From NCBI RefSeq assembly GCF_947500985.1, contig NZ_CANMTX010000008.1, positions 1-59,668 of the forward strand: a stretch of DNA of 59,668 nucleotides, in the 5' to 3' direction. A program made the position numbers and the translations under genes. Positions 8,259 through 17,800 of this stretch are shown here, one piece after another. The notes under the pieces are model-generated. The model was not told the DNA's origin. It saw only the letters and a list, made by a program, of their open reading frames with translations, and did no database searches. The DNA is from an uncultured Maribacter sp. (GTDB taxonomy: Bacteria > Bacteroidota > Bacteroidia > Flavobacteriales > Flavobacteriaceae). The number at the start of each line of letters is the position of its first letter. Within the stretch, counting starts at the first letter, position 1.

Positions 8259-8873
8259 TCAATTTTCATCGTTTAATTTTTTTAAGGTGTTCTCGAAATA
8301 GTTTGTAACCAACAATCCGTGCGGATTGTTTGGAAAATTTCTATCAACTGGAATTAAGTTTCCACTAGAAACAAGTTCGTAAGTGTCTATTATTGAACCT
8401 CTATTTATTTCAAAGACGGTAACAGTCCTAAAAACATACGTTCCGTTTTGTTCTTCGATTTGTGAATCAATGCTTAGTACTTTCTGAACTAGCGAGTATT
8501 GCAGCAATCGGTTATAGACACCATCAGCTTTTTTCTGACGATATAAATTATCCACAGAACTATTACCTAGCCAAAGTGCCTTTTCAAGATTCCGTTCATA
8601 ATTACTGGCATCAATGTTATAGAAATACTTGTGGAACAGGTCTAAATGCGCCAAAGCTTCAACTCTAAAATTTTCTTTTTGGGTAACGAGCTTCAACGGA
8701 ATAATGCTGCCATCGGTATTAATGGCAAATGCACTATTGAGCGCATTTTTATTCGTAGTAAAAGCCATCCATACTGAAAAAGTGCTGGATAACATTGCAA
8801 AAATGACAACTGCTAACACGATAAACCTGTTCAATTTTAAGACTGCATAGATATTTTTATAAGGTGTTTTCAT
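8259..8873 (-). CDS. traK: Conjugative transposon protein TraK
   Basis: A 204-residue inner-membrane protein with one N-terminal span (about 15-35, FIVLAVVIFAMLSSTFSVWMAF) and a periplasmic domain typical of Bacteroidota TraK, a VirB8-like scaffold of the mating channel. The internal segment (VEALAHLDLFHKYFYNIDASNYERNLEKAL) is characteristic. The frame is intact. It lies 11 bp downstream of traJ. No separate traL-like small gene is visible between it and traM. Confidence 0.88.
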   Translation of the reverse strand: MKTPYKNIYAVLKLNRFIVLAVVIFAMLSSTFSVWMAFTTNKNALNSAFAINTDGSIIPLKLVTQKENFRVEALAHLDLFHKYFYNIDASNYERNLEKALWLGNSSVDNLYRQKKADGVYNRLLQYSLVQKVLSIDSQIEEQNGTYVFRTVTVFEINRGSIIDTYELVSSGNLIPVDRNFPNNPHGLLVTNYFENTLKKLNDEN

Positions 8874-8884
8874 TTTTATTGGAA

Positions 8885-9727
8885 TTAGCTAGTAAACAAT
8901 CTGAGCGTGAAAGATGTAGCACGTTTATATAATTTGAATTTCAGAAAAACAATGAAACCAACCGACCCAAGCTGAACCACAGGTGCAAAAAAGCCTTGGC
9001 CAACATCTGTTCCAAAAAGGTTTGTCCAGAAATTAGTGTTGATTTCAGTATAGAGTGCGTTTACAAATACATTGACCAAAAAGAAGGCTGGTACCCACAT
9101 ATAGACCGCAGCGTACAACTTGAAAAATGTATAAGCAAGCGAACGGAATTTTTCAAAAACTGCTAGACTTATAACCAAGGGGAAGAAGGCTTGCATTATG
9201 CCCAATAAGAAATAGCGTTCTGCAAGAAATAGCGGGTAGATGAACAAATCCAAAATCCAGAGAAAAAGACTTATGATGAATGCAAGTATTTTGAATCCGT
9301 AAAGCGGTGTCACTAGAGCTTCATATAAGAGCGTCATAGCAGCTTGTGCAACTTCGATTATACTAACGTCCTCTTCAATGGGAATATCTTGCATCTGTAA
9401 GGGTAATAAGGCGGGTGCTGTACCACGATATTGCCCTTCTATGGATACCAAGATGCTATCAAAGAAACCGAGTACCTGTGTCGAGAATATGACCAGAATA
9501 ACAATCGCAAAATTCTTCATAAGTTCCCCTGGACTTAATCCCCAAGTGTAACCATCTTTATCCGCAATACCTTCATTATATTTTTTAAGGATATTAACCA
9601 GAAAAAACAGTACTGCAAGCGTTTTCATTCCGGCAATAGTGTATTGCGAGAAACTGCTATTTTGTATTGTTTGAAATACTGCGTCGATGTATTCCAGTCC
9701 AATTCCTAAAATGATGGTTGCGGTCAT
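8885..9727 (-). CDS. traJ: Conjugative transposon protein TraJ
   Basis: A 280-residue polytopic membrane protein with about six or seven hydrophobic spans, including ILAFIISLFLWILDLFIYPL and a LAERYFLLGIMQAFFPLVIS segment. It is comparable to VirB6/TrbL-type channel proteins and matches the Bacteroidota TraJ pattern. The ATG lies 2 bp after the stop of the DUF4141 gene, which implies translational coupling. The frame is intact. Confidence 0.88.
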   Translation of the reverse strand: MTATIILGIGLEYIDAVFQTIQNSSFSQYTIAGMKTLAVLFFLVNILKKYNEGIADKDGYTWGLSPGELMKNFAIVILVIFSTQVLGFFDSILVSIEGQYRGTAPALLPLQMQDIPIEEDVSIIEVAQAAMTLLYEALVTPLYGFKILAFIISLFLWILDLFIYPLFLAERYFLLGIMQAFFPLVISLAVFEKFRSLAYTFFKLYAAVYMWVPAFFLVNVFVNALYTEINTNFWTNLFGTDVGQGFFAPVVQLGSVGFIVFLKFKLYKRATSFTLRLFTS

Positions 9728-9729
9728 TT

Positions 9730-10299
9730 TCAGTATTCTGTTTCGCGATTATTTACTTTATCCTGCATTTTCCTGAAGGAAATAATATCCCTGTAGCGTT
9801 TGGTTCTCGTGTTGATATTGGAAACCATTTCCTTAGATTCCTGTTTTTTCTGTTCTAACACTTCAGCACGTTCTGCATCAGACATTTTTAGATTATCACT
9901 GGATAAGATTTCGCCCATAAAATCAGCCGTGTCCAAAGAGTTTTGGACTATGGCATCAAATGATTCCGCAACCCGAGTGACTTCCTCTGGTTTGATGTAA
10001 GGCGAGTTTAAAATATCCTGTAAATCGTTTTGCATTACATTGATAAGGCGTTGATTATTTTGTGCAATTTCCTGAACCGCTCTGAGCTGTTGCACCACAC
10101 TTGATACTTTCTCAATGCTTTCCTTTGCATCTTTTAAGAACTGTACTGACTTAATCATTTGAGCCGTCTGCTTTCCAGATTCTACAAGTTGTTTTATCAA
10201 ACTGACAAAATTGGTGTTGTCATAAGTGGGCATTCCCTGTGCTTTGATATTTAAGCTGAACAGTAATGCCATTGCGAGTACTAAGATTTTTACTTTCAT
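9730..10299 (-). CDS. traI: TraI-type conjugation protein (DUF4141)
   Basis: A 189-residue exported protein. It has a signal peptide (MKVKILVLAMALLFSLNIKAQ) and then an almost wholly helical, coiled-coil-like body (VKSVQFLKDAKESIEKVSSVV and similar), as in the DUF4141 family between traG and traJ in Bacteroidota elements (VirB5-like position). It starts 4 bp after traG stops and is intact. It probably acts in the periplasm in pilus or channel assembly. Confidence 0.85.
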   Translation of the reverse strand: MKVKILVLAMALLFSLNIKAQGMPTYDNTNFVSLIKQLVESGKQTAQMIKSVQFLKDAKESIEKVSSVVQQLRAVQEIAQNNQRLINVMQNDLQDILNSPYIKPEEVTRVAESFDAIVQNSLDTADFMGEILSSDNLKMSDAERAEVLEQKKQESKEMVSNINTRTKRYRDIISFRKMQDKVNNRETEY

Positions 10300-10303
10300 A
10301 TTA

Positions 10304-12262
10304 TTATGTTTTAGATGTGAATTGAATTATTGCTTTTTCCATATCGTGATACTCATCGTAGAGCTTCATTATTTCTTCATTTTCCTGTCCATCGGTCAAA
10401 TAAGCCGCATATACTTCCTTGGGAACTTCAAGACGAAAAATGTTGCTTTCCTTCCCAATTTTGATAAACATTTCGGTGTACTTGCGTGGTCCCGATAGAT
10501 TGTTTTTGATGGACTTTAATTGGTTAGGGTCGTGGCTTGATAGGTTGAGCCTTTTGACTAGTTCCTCATAGCCCTTTTCATTGTTCAAGCTATATATGAC
10601 CTGTGTGTTTTCTAGTATACTGGCGGAAGTCGAATTGTTCGGAAGCTGATTTATGGATTGAAGAATAATACCAATCGCACCATTTTGTTTACGAATGGCT
10701 TGGTAGTAGAACTCGACGCTTTCCAGTACGTTGTCAAACTTGAGTTGTTTAGCAAACTCATCAAATAGGATAATGCCTTTTTCAGCTCTGTTTTTCCAAA
10801 TGGTTCTTTGGATGGCTGACTTAATCAGCTTCAACATTACGGACAGGATTTCCTTATTGTCCTTAACTTCATCCAGTTCAAAAACAATCAATCGTTTGTC
10901 TTCAATTTTATAGGTCTGGTCTTCACTCACTTCAAACAGAAAGCTATATAGACCATCGCCGACATATTCGGACATTACGTGCAAGAAGCTTGTCACATTG
11001 AAGTAGTCGGGATGGATTTTTAATGTATTCAGAAGGTCTTTTTGATTTATTTCAATGAATTGATAGAAACCATCCAACGAGTGATTTTCAGAAGTGCTAT
11101 CGTAATAATGACGCAATATCTTTTTGACCGAAACCGATTGTGCTTTTGTAACCTTTAAATCTGAAGCAAACAGTTCAAACAAGAAAACAGACAAGTCTTC
11201 CAAACGCTCAGGTGTTAGGTCATTTGTATCACTTATATAAAAAGGATTAATACCTAAGTTCTTTCCACTCTCATACCGAAGTACCGTATATTGTTCGGGA
11301 TAGAGTTTGGCAAATTTGGTGTACGAGCCACCCAAATCTATAATAACTAGACGTACACCACTTTCAAAATATTGGCGTAGAATATTATTGGCCAAAAAAG
11401 ATTTGCCTTCGCCAGTTGGCGCAAAAATGGCAAAGTTTCGTGCCTTAATGCGTTTCTTGCGTTCGTCCCAAACATCTTTTAAAACAGGAACATTATGTTC
11501 CCTATCATTAAAGATAATTCCGGTGGCATCTGAATTATAATTTGTGTTATTAATTAACAGGCATAAAGCGTGTTTCAAATCCGTTACATATAAATCGTTA
11601 TTTGAGAAGTTTGAAGAAAAACAGCAGTAACTGTTTAGTATATAATTTTTCCGTTCTTCACCTCTTGGATAATATGGAATGATATCCAATTCCTTAAATT
11701 CGGTTTTGATTTTAGAACCTATTTGGCTTAGGTTTTTTGGGTTTTTATCCCAGTAAATGATGTTTAAATGACCACGAATAATACGAGCATTGTCATCGGC
11801 ATTAATTTGGTCTAAAATGTGTTGAATTTTGCCAAGTACTACTTTATTCTGTGAACCAAAATTTGAACTTTTATTGAGTTCTTCAACTTTTTTATCTAAC
11901 ATCTTACGCCACTTCTGTTTGTCATCCAAATACAAAATCTGGTTAACGATGTGGTTTTCGTTAAGCGTAAGCCCTAAGCCATCAATAAACCCTTGATGAA
12001 ATACAAAATCGTCAGAAGTGAATTTCTCATTGGTCTTGCTACTCTGTACACTTTCGCCAAAGCACAGTTCGCTATTGATGGCAAGGGCATCAAAATGGTT
12101 TTCGCCAATATTGACGCTTTTTTTATCTAGTATTATGTCTGTATCAAAACCTTCATTGAAGCCATTGAAATATCCATTAGTAAGATGCTGTATCTCTTCC
12201 GCTTTAAGCGAAATAAACTTCATTTTTCGGCTATTGTTTATGAAGGAAATGGAATCAATCAC
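10304..12262 (-). CDS. traG: TraG/VirB4-type conjugation ATPase, main part (frameshifted gene)
   Basis: A 652-residue reading frame holding all of the ATPase core: Walker A APTGEGKSF (about residues 281-289), Walker B GIILFDEFA (about 500-510) and the family segment SKTNEKFTSDDFVFHQGFIDG. VirB4-type ATPases power type IV secretion on the inner membrane. The frame opens with GTG inside family sequence (DSISFINNSRK), so it is the continuation of the 151-residue frame upstream and not a new gene start. A GATT duplication at the junction breaks the gene. GTG re-initiation overlapping the upstream stop could still produce the ATPase half. Confidence 0.85.
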   Translation of the reverse strand: MIDSISFINNSRKMKFISLKAEEIQHLTNGYFNGFNEGFDTDIILDKKSVNIGENHFDALAINSELCFGESVQSSKTNEKFTSDDFVFHQGFIDGLGLTLNENHIVNQILYLDDKQKWRKMLDKKVEELNKSSNFGSQNKVVLGKIQHILDQINADDNARIIRGHLNIIYWDKNPKNLSQIGSKIKTEFKELDIIPYYPRGEERKNYILNSYCCFSSNFSNNDLYVTDLKHALCLLINNTNYNSDATGIIFNDREHNVPVLKDVWDERKKRIKARNFAIFAPTGEGKSFLANNILRQYFESGVRLVIIDLGGSYTKFAKLYPEQYTVLRYESGKNLGINPFYISDTNDLTPERLEDLSVFLFELFASDLKVTKAQSVSVKKILRHYYDSTSENHSLDGFYQFIEINQKDLLNTLKIHPDYFNVTSFLHVMSEYVGDGLYSFLFEVSEDQTYKIEDKRLIVFELDEVKDNKEILSVMLKLIKSAIQRTIWKNRAEKGIILFDEFAKQLKFDNVLESVEFYYQAIRKQNGAIGIILQSINQLPNNSTSASILENTQVIYSLNNEKGYEELVKRLNLSSHDPNQLKSIKNNLSGPRKYTEMFIKIGKESNIFRLEVPKEVYAAYLTDGQENEEIMKLYDEYHDMEKAIIQFTSKT

Positions 12263-12710
12263 TAATCGAACCTATGAAGCTCTTAATAGTATCATCTAAT
12301 TCTTGAACAATCCCTTTAGAAATTTCACGAAAAGGATTAACATATTTTGAATTATTTAAGGCTTTATTCTTAGTGAGCGTGAAGAACAAAAAGCAACGAT
12401 GTTCCATATAGTCACGCCCTTTGAAGTGGTCGTGAGTTGCTTTTTCTAAAAACGTTTTATTAGGAAGCTGTTCTGAAGAATATACCTTTTTAAGGTATAT
12501 ATCTTGTTTTTGTACTACTGTACCAATGGGTAATGATTTTAAAGCCTGAAACCAAGCACCGTGTATATCTTCAAAGTCTTTTTCGGATAGTGAATAGATT
12601 TCTGGTAGCGTTCCTTCATAGCATAGGACGACATTGCCATTATTGGCAAATATGATATTGTCTTGAATATCCGTAATAGGGTTATATGCTGAAAGATTAA
12701 TCTTGTTCAT
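12255..12710 (-). CDS. traG: TraG N-terminal domain (frameshifted gene)
   Basis: The 151-residue N-terminal part of the TraG/VirB4 ATPase. The family pattern is clear: NPITDIQDNIIFANNGNVVL, then EIYSLSEKDFEDIHGAWFQA and FLEKATHDHFKGRDYMEHRC. It ends at SISD followed by TGA (12255-12257). On the minus strand the junction reads GATTGATTCC; with a single GATT the two frames would join as ISD-SISF, matching the family. The intact protein would be about 800 residues. Confidence 0.8.
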   Translation of the reverse strand: MNKINLSAYNPITDIQDNIIFANNGNVVLCYEGTLPEIYSLSEKDFEDIHGAWFQALKSLPIGTVVQKQDIYLKKVYSSEQLPNKTFLEKATHDHFKGRDYMEHRCFLFFTLTKNKALNNSKYVNPFREISKGIVQELDDTIKSFIGSISD

Positions 12711-12755
12711 AATCGAATCCAGAATTTCTTTTGTTACTTATTATTTTAGGGAAGC

Positions 12756-12923
12756 CTACATCTGTAGCTTTTCGTCCCAAGTGGTAACATCGATTTTCTT
12801 TTTAAGACTGATGTTGACACGTTGACCGTTAAGGGTAACCCTTAAGTAAAGATTTGCTTTGTTGTTTATGGCACGTTTACCGTATATCCAAAATAGGATA
12901 GAAAATGTTGAAGAAGTTCGCAT
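12756..12923 (-). pseudogene. Tyrosine recombinase (integrase) N-terminal stump
   Basis: A 55-codon frame starting MRTSSTFSILFWIYGKRA and continuing NKANLYLRVTLNGQRVNISL to TTWDEKLQM, then TAG. This is the arm-binding (SAM-like) N-terminal domain of Bacteroidota mobile-element integrases, normally about 400 residues. The core and catalytic domains are absent; 45 bp after the stop the traG start follows directly. The element has therefore lost its integrase body and whatever tra genes preceded traG. It lies just past the 3' end of tRNA-Asp, a usual integrase position. Confidence 0.72.
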
Positions 12924-13002
12924 AGTTGTCGTCTTTAATGGTTAAACATTGTTGGACGAAAGTCAAATCAACTATATTAATTATGAGTAAGTTACATAAT
13001 CT

Positions 13003-13037
13003 GTCAACATAGATAATGAAAAATAAAAGATGTTGAC
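13003..13037. repeat. 8-bp inverted repeat between integrase stump and tRNA
   Basis: GTCAACAT (13003-13010) and ATGTTGAC (13030-13037) are exact inverted copies 19 bp apart, upstream of the integrase fragment. The position suits recombinase arm or core sites, but no matching copy at another element end was found. Confidence 0.35.
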
Positions 13038-13094
13038 GATTTGTGACCTTTTAGAATCAAATAGAACCAAATTCTATGATTGTCCTAAAAACAT

Positions 13095-13128
13095 AAAACC
13101 TTGTAAATCATATGATTTACAAGGTTTT
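13095..13128. terminator. 34-bp perfect palindrome, tRNA-Asp terminator
   Basis: AAAACCTTGTAAATCAT is followed immediately by its exact reverse complement. It begins 25 bp past the 3' end of tRNA-Asp and ends each arm in an A/T run, so it can work as a rho-independent terminator in either direction. Confidence 0.8.
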
Positions 13129-13152
13129 GAGGGATTTTGATTTCCCATTTAG

Positions 13153-13226
13153 CGGTCTGGACGGGACTCGAACCCGCGACCCCCTGCGTGACAGGCAGGT
13201 ATTCTAACCAACTGAACTACCAGACC
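13153..13226 (-). tRNA. tRNA-Asp (GTC)
   Basis: On the minus strand a complete cloverleaf of 74 nt: acceptor stem GGTCTGG/CCAGACC with discriminator G, D arm GTTCAGTTGGTTAGAAT, anticodon stem-loop CCTGC-CTGTCAC-GCAGG giving anticodon GTC, and T arm GCGGGTTCGAGTCCCGT. CCA is not encoded. It is adjacent to the integrase remnant and is the likely insertion target of the element. Confidence 0.97.
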
Positions 13227-13243
13227 GTGGCGTTTAGCGAGTG

Positions 13244-13273
13244 CAAATATATGTAGTTATTTGTATTGCGCAA
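13244..13273 (-). promoter_or_regulatory. tRNA-Asp promoter
   Basis: On the minus strand TATATTTG (13251-13244) matches the Bacteroidota -7 element TAnnTTTG. A TTG lies 19 bp upstream (13273-13271) as the -33 element. The tRNA begins 17 bp downstream. Confidence 0.75.
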
Positions 13274-13299
13274 ACATTTTTTTTACTTTTTTTTTCAGT

Positions 13300-14229
13300 C
13301 TAGAGAAATTTATTTCTTTCTACGAGAAAAGTATTGAGCACGGTAGAGAAATCTCGCTGTATATCAATGTCAACATATTTGATTTTATACTGGGCACATT
13401 TCATTTTTATATCAGATAAATAAGCGGTAATGCGTTCATTATAAGCTTCTTTGATATTGTCGGCATACAAGTCTAAATGTTCGCCGGTTTCTACGTCTAC
13501 AAATCTCTTCGGTGTATTTTCAAAATTAAAGAATAATTCGCGCTGTTTATCCATCGGGTGAAAAAGTACGACATCATGCTTATTATATTTCAAATGACGG
13601 AGTGCTTCGAACAATTCATCATCATTTTTTTCGGTTTGAAACATGTCGGTAAATAGAAAAATGAGACTTCTGCGTTTAATATTCTCTGCAATTTGATGCA
13701 AATAGGTGTAAGTATTTGTTTCCTTCGGTGGATTCTTTGCCATGCCAACTGCACTTAACTGCGCCAATAGCATTTGAAAATGACGCTCGCTTCCTTTTTC
13801 GGGAGCATAATAATTATAGGCATCTGAATAAATACTTAAACCAACGGCGTCACGCTGTCTTTTAAGCACGTTCATTAGGGCAGCAATTGCCAAGACGCTA
13901 AATCCTATTTTGTTTAAAGAATCAATGCTTAAATTATCTACCTGAGGATAATACATAGATGCAGAATTATCTAGTATCATATGACACCTTAAATTGGTCT
14001 CTTCTTCGTATCGCTTTGTGTAGAGTTTATCGGTCTTTGCAAAAAGTTTCCAATCTATATGTTTGGTGCTTTCTCCATTGTTATAGATTTTATGCTCCGC
14101 AAATTCTGCAGAGAACCCATGAAACGGACTCCTGTGTATTCCGCTAATGAAACCTTCTACTACTTGGTTAGCAAGAAGCTCTAGGTTAGAGAATAGAGAT
14201 GATTTGTTTAATTCTGATTGTAGATTCAC
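13300..14229 (-). CDS. DUF58 domain protein
   Basis: A 309-residue cytoplasmic protein of the DUF58 family. The N-terminal segment (GEHR/EFAEHKIYNNGESTKHIDWKLFAKTDKLYTKRYE) and the von Willebrand A-like metal-site motif DNSASM (about residue 87-92) are typical. DUF58 proteins usually sit with MoxR AAA ATPases and Bat proteins; none is present here. Its own start is upstream of nothing but trxA (118 bp, with a terminator between), so it is probably a single unit. The precise function is unknown. Confidence 0.85.
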   Translation of the reverse strand: MNLQSELNKSSLFSNLELLANQVVEGFISGIHRSPFHGFSAEFAEHKIYNNGESTKHIDWKLFAKTDKLYTKRYEEETNLRCHMILDNSASMYYPQVDNLSIDSLNKIGFSVLAIAALMNVLKRQRDAVGLSIYSDAYNYYAPEKGSERHFQMLLAQLSAVGMAKNPPKETNTYTYLHQIAENIKRRSLIFLFTDMFQTEKNDDELFEALRHLKYNKHDVVLFHPMDKQRELFFNFENTPKRFVDVETGEHLDLYADNIKEAYNERITAYLSDIKMKCAQYKIKYVDIDIQRDFSTVLNTFLVERNKFL

Positions 14230-14290
14230 AATTCTAAAGATAATAAAGACATTTTAACTAGCTGTATTGGTCTAATTAAAATTGTGCTAA

Positions 14291-14324
14291 ATAAAAAGAG
14301 CTGACATATGCCAGCTCTTTTTAT
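14291..14324 (-). terminator. Rho-independent terminator of trxA
   Basis: ATAAAAAGAGCTG (14291-14303) pairs with CAGCTCTTTTTAT (14312-14324) around an 8-nt loop. It lies 23 bp past the trxA stop on the minus strand, with a T-run in that direction. Confidence 0.8.
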
Positions 14325-14346
14325 CTTTTATATGCGTGTATTGTGC

Positions 14347-14664
14347 TTACAAAGCTGCGTCAATAGCATCTGTGTAAACTTTCTTAGGAGATACTCCTAC
14401 TTGTCTGCTTACAATTTCACCATTTTTGAAAACCAATACGGTAGGTATATTACGTACTCCGTACTTAGCTGCAAATTCTTGATTTGCATCAACATCAACT
14501 TTACCAACAATAGCTTTGCCGTCATATTCAGTACTAACTTCGTCGATGATAGGACCTACCATACGACAAGGACCACACCATGCTGCCCAAAAATCTACTA
14601 CTACTGGTTTATCGCTTTTTAAAACTACCTCGTCAAAAGTAGCATCTGTTATTTCTAATGCCAT
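14347..14664 (-). CDS. trxA: Thioredoxin
   Basis: A 105-residue thioredoxin with the redox motif WCGPC (C30, C33) after VVVDFWAAW. The cis-proline region NIPTVLVFKNGE and the buried acidic residue D25 are both present. It is full length and cytoplasmic, serving as general dithiol reductant. A -7 element TAAATTTG (minus strand, 14695-14688) lies 23 bp upstream of the ATG, and a strong terminator follows, so it is a monocistronic gene. Confidence 0.97.
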   Translation of the reverse strand: MALEITDATFDEVVLKSDKPVVVDFWAAWCGPCRMVGPIIDEVSTEYDGKAIVGKVDVDANQEFAAKYGVRNIPTVLVFKNGEIVSRQVGVSPKKVYTDAIDAAL

Positions 14665-14687
14665 CTTAATATCTTTTATTGATTATG

Positions 14688-14695
14688 CAAATTTA
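14688..14695 (-). promoter_or_regulatory. trxA promoter -7 element
   Basis: TAAATTTG on the minus strand matches TAnnTTTG. No TTG is found at the expected -33 distance, so only the -7 element is supported. Confidence 0.5.
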
Positions 14696-14874
14696 GTCAA
14701 TTATTCTTCTGTTTCCTTACAGGTCAACAATTCGTTTTACCTATAAAGGTATCAAGCTAATTTATCAATTTATATAGTTCTTTTCTTACTTCTTATGCTA
14801 GATAAAATAGTTTAGCTAGGTATTTGTGAATGAAAAAACTACCGTTTCAATTCTTAAACTTGATATATACCGCT

Positions 14875-17800
14875 TTAATTCAGTTTAAAGTGAACGTCTT
14901 GTTTTTCTAAAAGTTGTAATAACTCGGTAGAAATATTTACTTTTTGTTTTCTACTGTTTAAAGTTACCTTGATTTTTTCTTGCATTTCATAAACGATAAA
15001 GTTGACATTGTGTTCTCCTTTATGATTGGTAAAGGTTTCTTTTAATGTGCGTACATTCTCTTCTTTGAGATTGGCAATATTCAGTTTTATGGTAAGCTTT
15101 CTAGCGTATGTTTCCATAACTTCTTGTAATAGCATGAAGCTATTGAACTGCATTCTAGGGTCTCCTTTTTTACCGGTATCCTTATTCATCCATCCGTCAC
15201 GAACAAATAGTTTTACGTAGGCAAATGAATTAATCATTAAAAAGTGCCTGAATTTTAGATACTCCTCCCCAAAAATCCTGAATTCATAAGAGTCCGTATA
15301 ATCTTCCATGGTAAATGCTGCCCATCCTTTTCCGTTTTTAGAAACTCTATGCTGCACATCTGTAATTACGGCGGCAAACGTAAGTTCTCTGTTCACATAG
15401 GTTGGTAAATCATGCAAACAGGCTATATTGGCATTACAGAATGCCTTTACTTCAGTCTTAAAATCATCTAGCGGGTGACCGGAAATATAAATACCTACTA
15501 CTTCTTTCTCGCGACGTAGTTTTTCCATCGTACCCCATTCTTCACATGGTGGTACCTCAGGTTCTGGTATTTGTACTTCGCTGGCATCGCCAAATAGACT
15601 TACTTGGCTAGAGTTCTCGCTTTCTTGAAACTTGGCACCATACTTTATAGTTTTTTCTAAAAAGGTGACTCCGTCTCCTTCATTATGAAAATATTGTGCT
15701 CTATGCGTATCACCGAACGAGTCAAAACCACCGGCAACGGCTAAACTTTCAAATGCTTTTTTATTGGCGGCACGAAGATCTATTCGTTTCGCAAAATCAA
15801 AAACTGATTTGTATTCTCCTTCTTCTTTTCTGTTTTCAACGATGGTTTCAACAGCACCACGACCAACACCTTTTACGGCACCCATTCCAAAACGGACAGC
15901 ACCGGCATCGTTCACCGCAAATTTGTAATACGATTCATTTACATCTGGTCCCAATACTTCTAAGCCCATTCGCTTACATTCTTCCATGAAGAAGGTAACC
16001 TGTTTAATGTCATTCATATTATTACTCAATACCGCCGCCATATATTCGGCAGGGTAGTGGGCTTTGCAATATGCGGTTTGGTAAGCGATCCATGCGTAGC
16101 AGGTGGAGTGAGATTTGTTAAAGGCGTAGGCTGCGAATGCTTCCCAATCTTTCCAAATTTTCTCTAATTTATCAACGGCATGTCCTTTGGCAGAAGCTTG
16201 TTCAATGAACTTTGGCTTCATTTTATCTAGTACGTGCTTTTGTTTTTTACCCATCGCCTTACGCAAGACATCGGCTTCACCTTTTGTAAAGTCCGCTAAC
16301 TTTTGCGAGAGCAGCATCACTTGCTCTTGGTATACCGTAATACCATAGGTTTCTGCTAAGTATTCTTCATTAGCATCAAGGTCATATACAATTTCTTCGG
16401 TACCGTGTTTACGTGCAATGAAACTCGGTATATATTCCATTGGACCAGGACGATACAAGGCGTTCATGGCAATTAAATCTGCAAAAACAGTAGGTTTTAA
16501 CGCCCTCATGTGCTTCTGCATACCAGGAGATTCATATTGAAACACCCCAACAGTTTCTCCTCTTTGGAAGAGTTCGTATGTTTTTATGTCATCTAGCGGA
16601 AAATTCTCTGGGTCTAATTCAACACCGTGTTTCGCTTTCACGATCTTAACGGTATCTTTAATTAAAGTCAGTGTTTTTAATCCCAAGAAATCCATCTTCA
16701 ACAATCCTGCATCTTCCACTACCGAGTTGTCAAACTGCGTACAGTACATCTCAGAATCTTTAGCAAGTGCCACGGGAACGAACTTGGTAATATCATCAGG
16801 AGTAATAATTACCCCACAGGCATGAATACCCGTATTACGTACGGAGCCTTCTAGGATATAAGCTTGATTCAGTGTTTCTGATTCAGGACCATCACCTTCG
16901 GATATCGCTAAAAGTTCGTTTATCTTTTCTAAATCTTCTGACCTGAATTTCGCTCTTAAGATTTTTTCATCGACCCCAATTATCTTTTTCAGCTTAGACA
17001 TATCGGGTATGAGCTTCGCCATGCGATCTGAATCTTGCAAAGGCAAATCTAACGCACGAGCTGTATCTCTAATGGCGGATTTAGCAGCCATGGTACCATA
17101 AGTGATAATCTGTGCTACTTGATTTGAACCATATTTATCGATCACATAATCCATTACGCGACCACGCCCTTCATCATCAAAATCAATATCAATATCGGGC
17201 ATACTTACACGATCCGGATTTAGGAAACGCTCAAAAAGTAGGTCGTACTTAATAGGATCTAAATTCGTAATCCATAAACAGTAGGCAACGGCAGATCCTG
17301 CAGCAGATCCACGACCAGGACCAACGGATACATCCATAGCTCTCGCAGCCCTAATAAAATCTTCAACAATTAAGAAGTAACCAGGGTAGCCGGTTTTTTC
17401 AATTACTTTAAGCTCAAAGTCTAGTCGTTCATCAATAGCAGGTGTAATTTCGCCATATCTTTTCTTGGCACCTTCATAGGTGATATGACGTAGAAATTTA
17501 TTCTCACCACGCTTACCGCCATCTAATTTGTCCTCTTCGAATTGAAATTCTTCAGGAATATCGAAAGCTGGTAACAGTACATCGCGTGCTAATGTAAAGG
17601 TGTCTACTTTGTCTATAATTTCTTGAATATTGATGATAGCTTCAGGGATATCCTTAAAAAGCTCTTTCATCTCATCAGATGACTTAAAATAGTATTCTTG
17701 GTTGGGTAGTCCGTAACGATAGCCACGGCCACGACCTATTGGTGTAGCTTGTTTTTCGCCATCCTTAACACATAAAAGAATATCATGCGCATGTGCATTT

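Noticed and set aside
12246..12275. Programmed frameshift in traG
   Set aside because: The junction is a plain GATT duplication without a slippery heptamer, so mutation is simpler.
13153..13226. A second copy of the tRNA-Asp 3' end as attachment site
   Set aside because: I found no such copy inside this window; the far end may lie outside.
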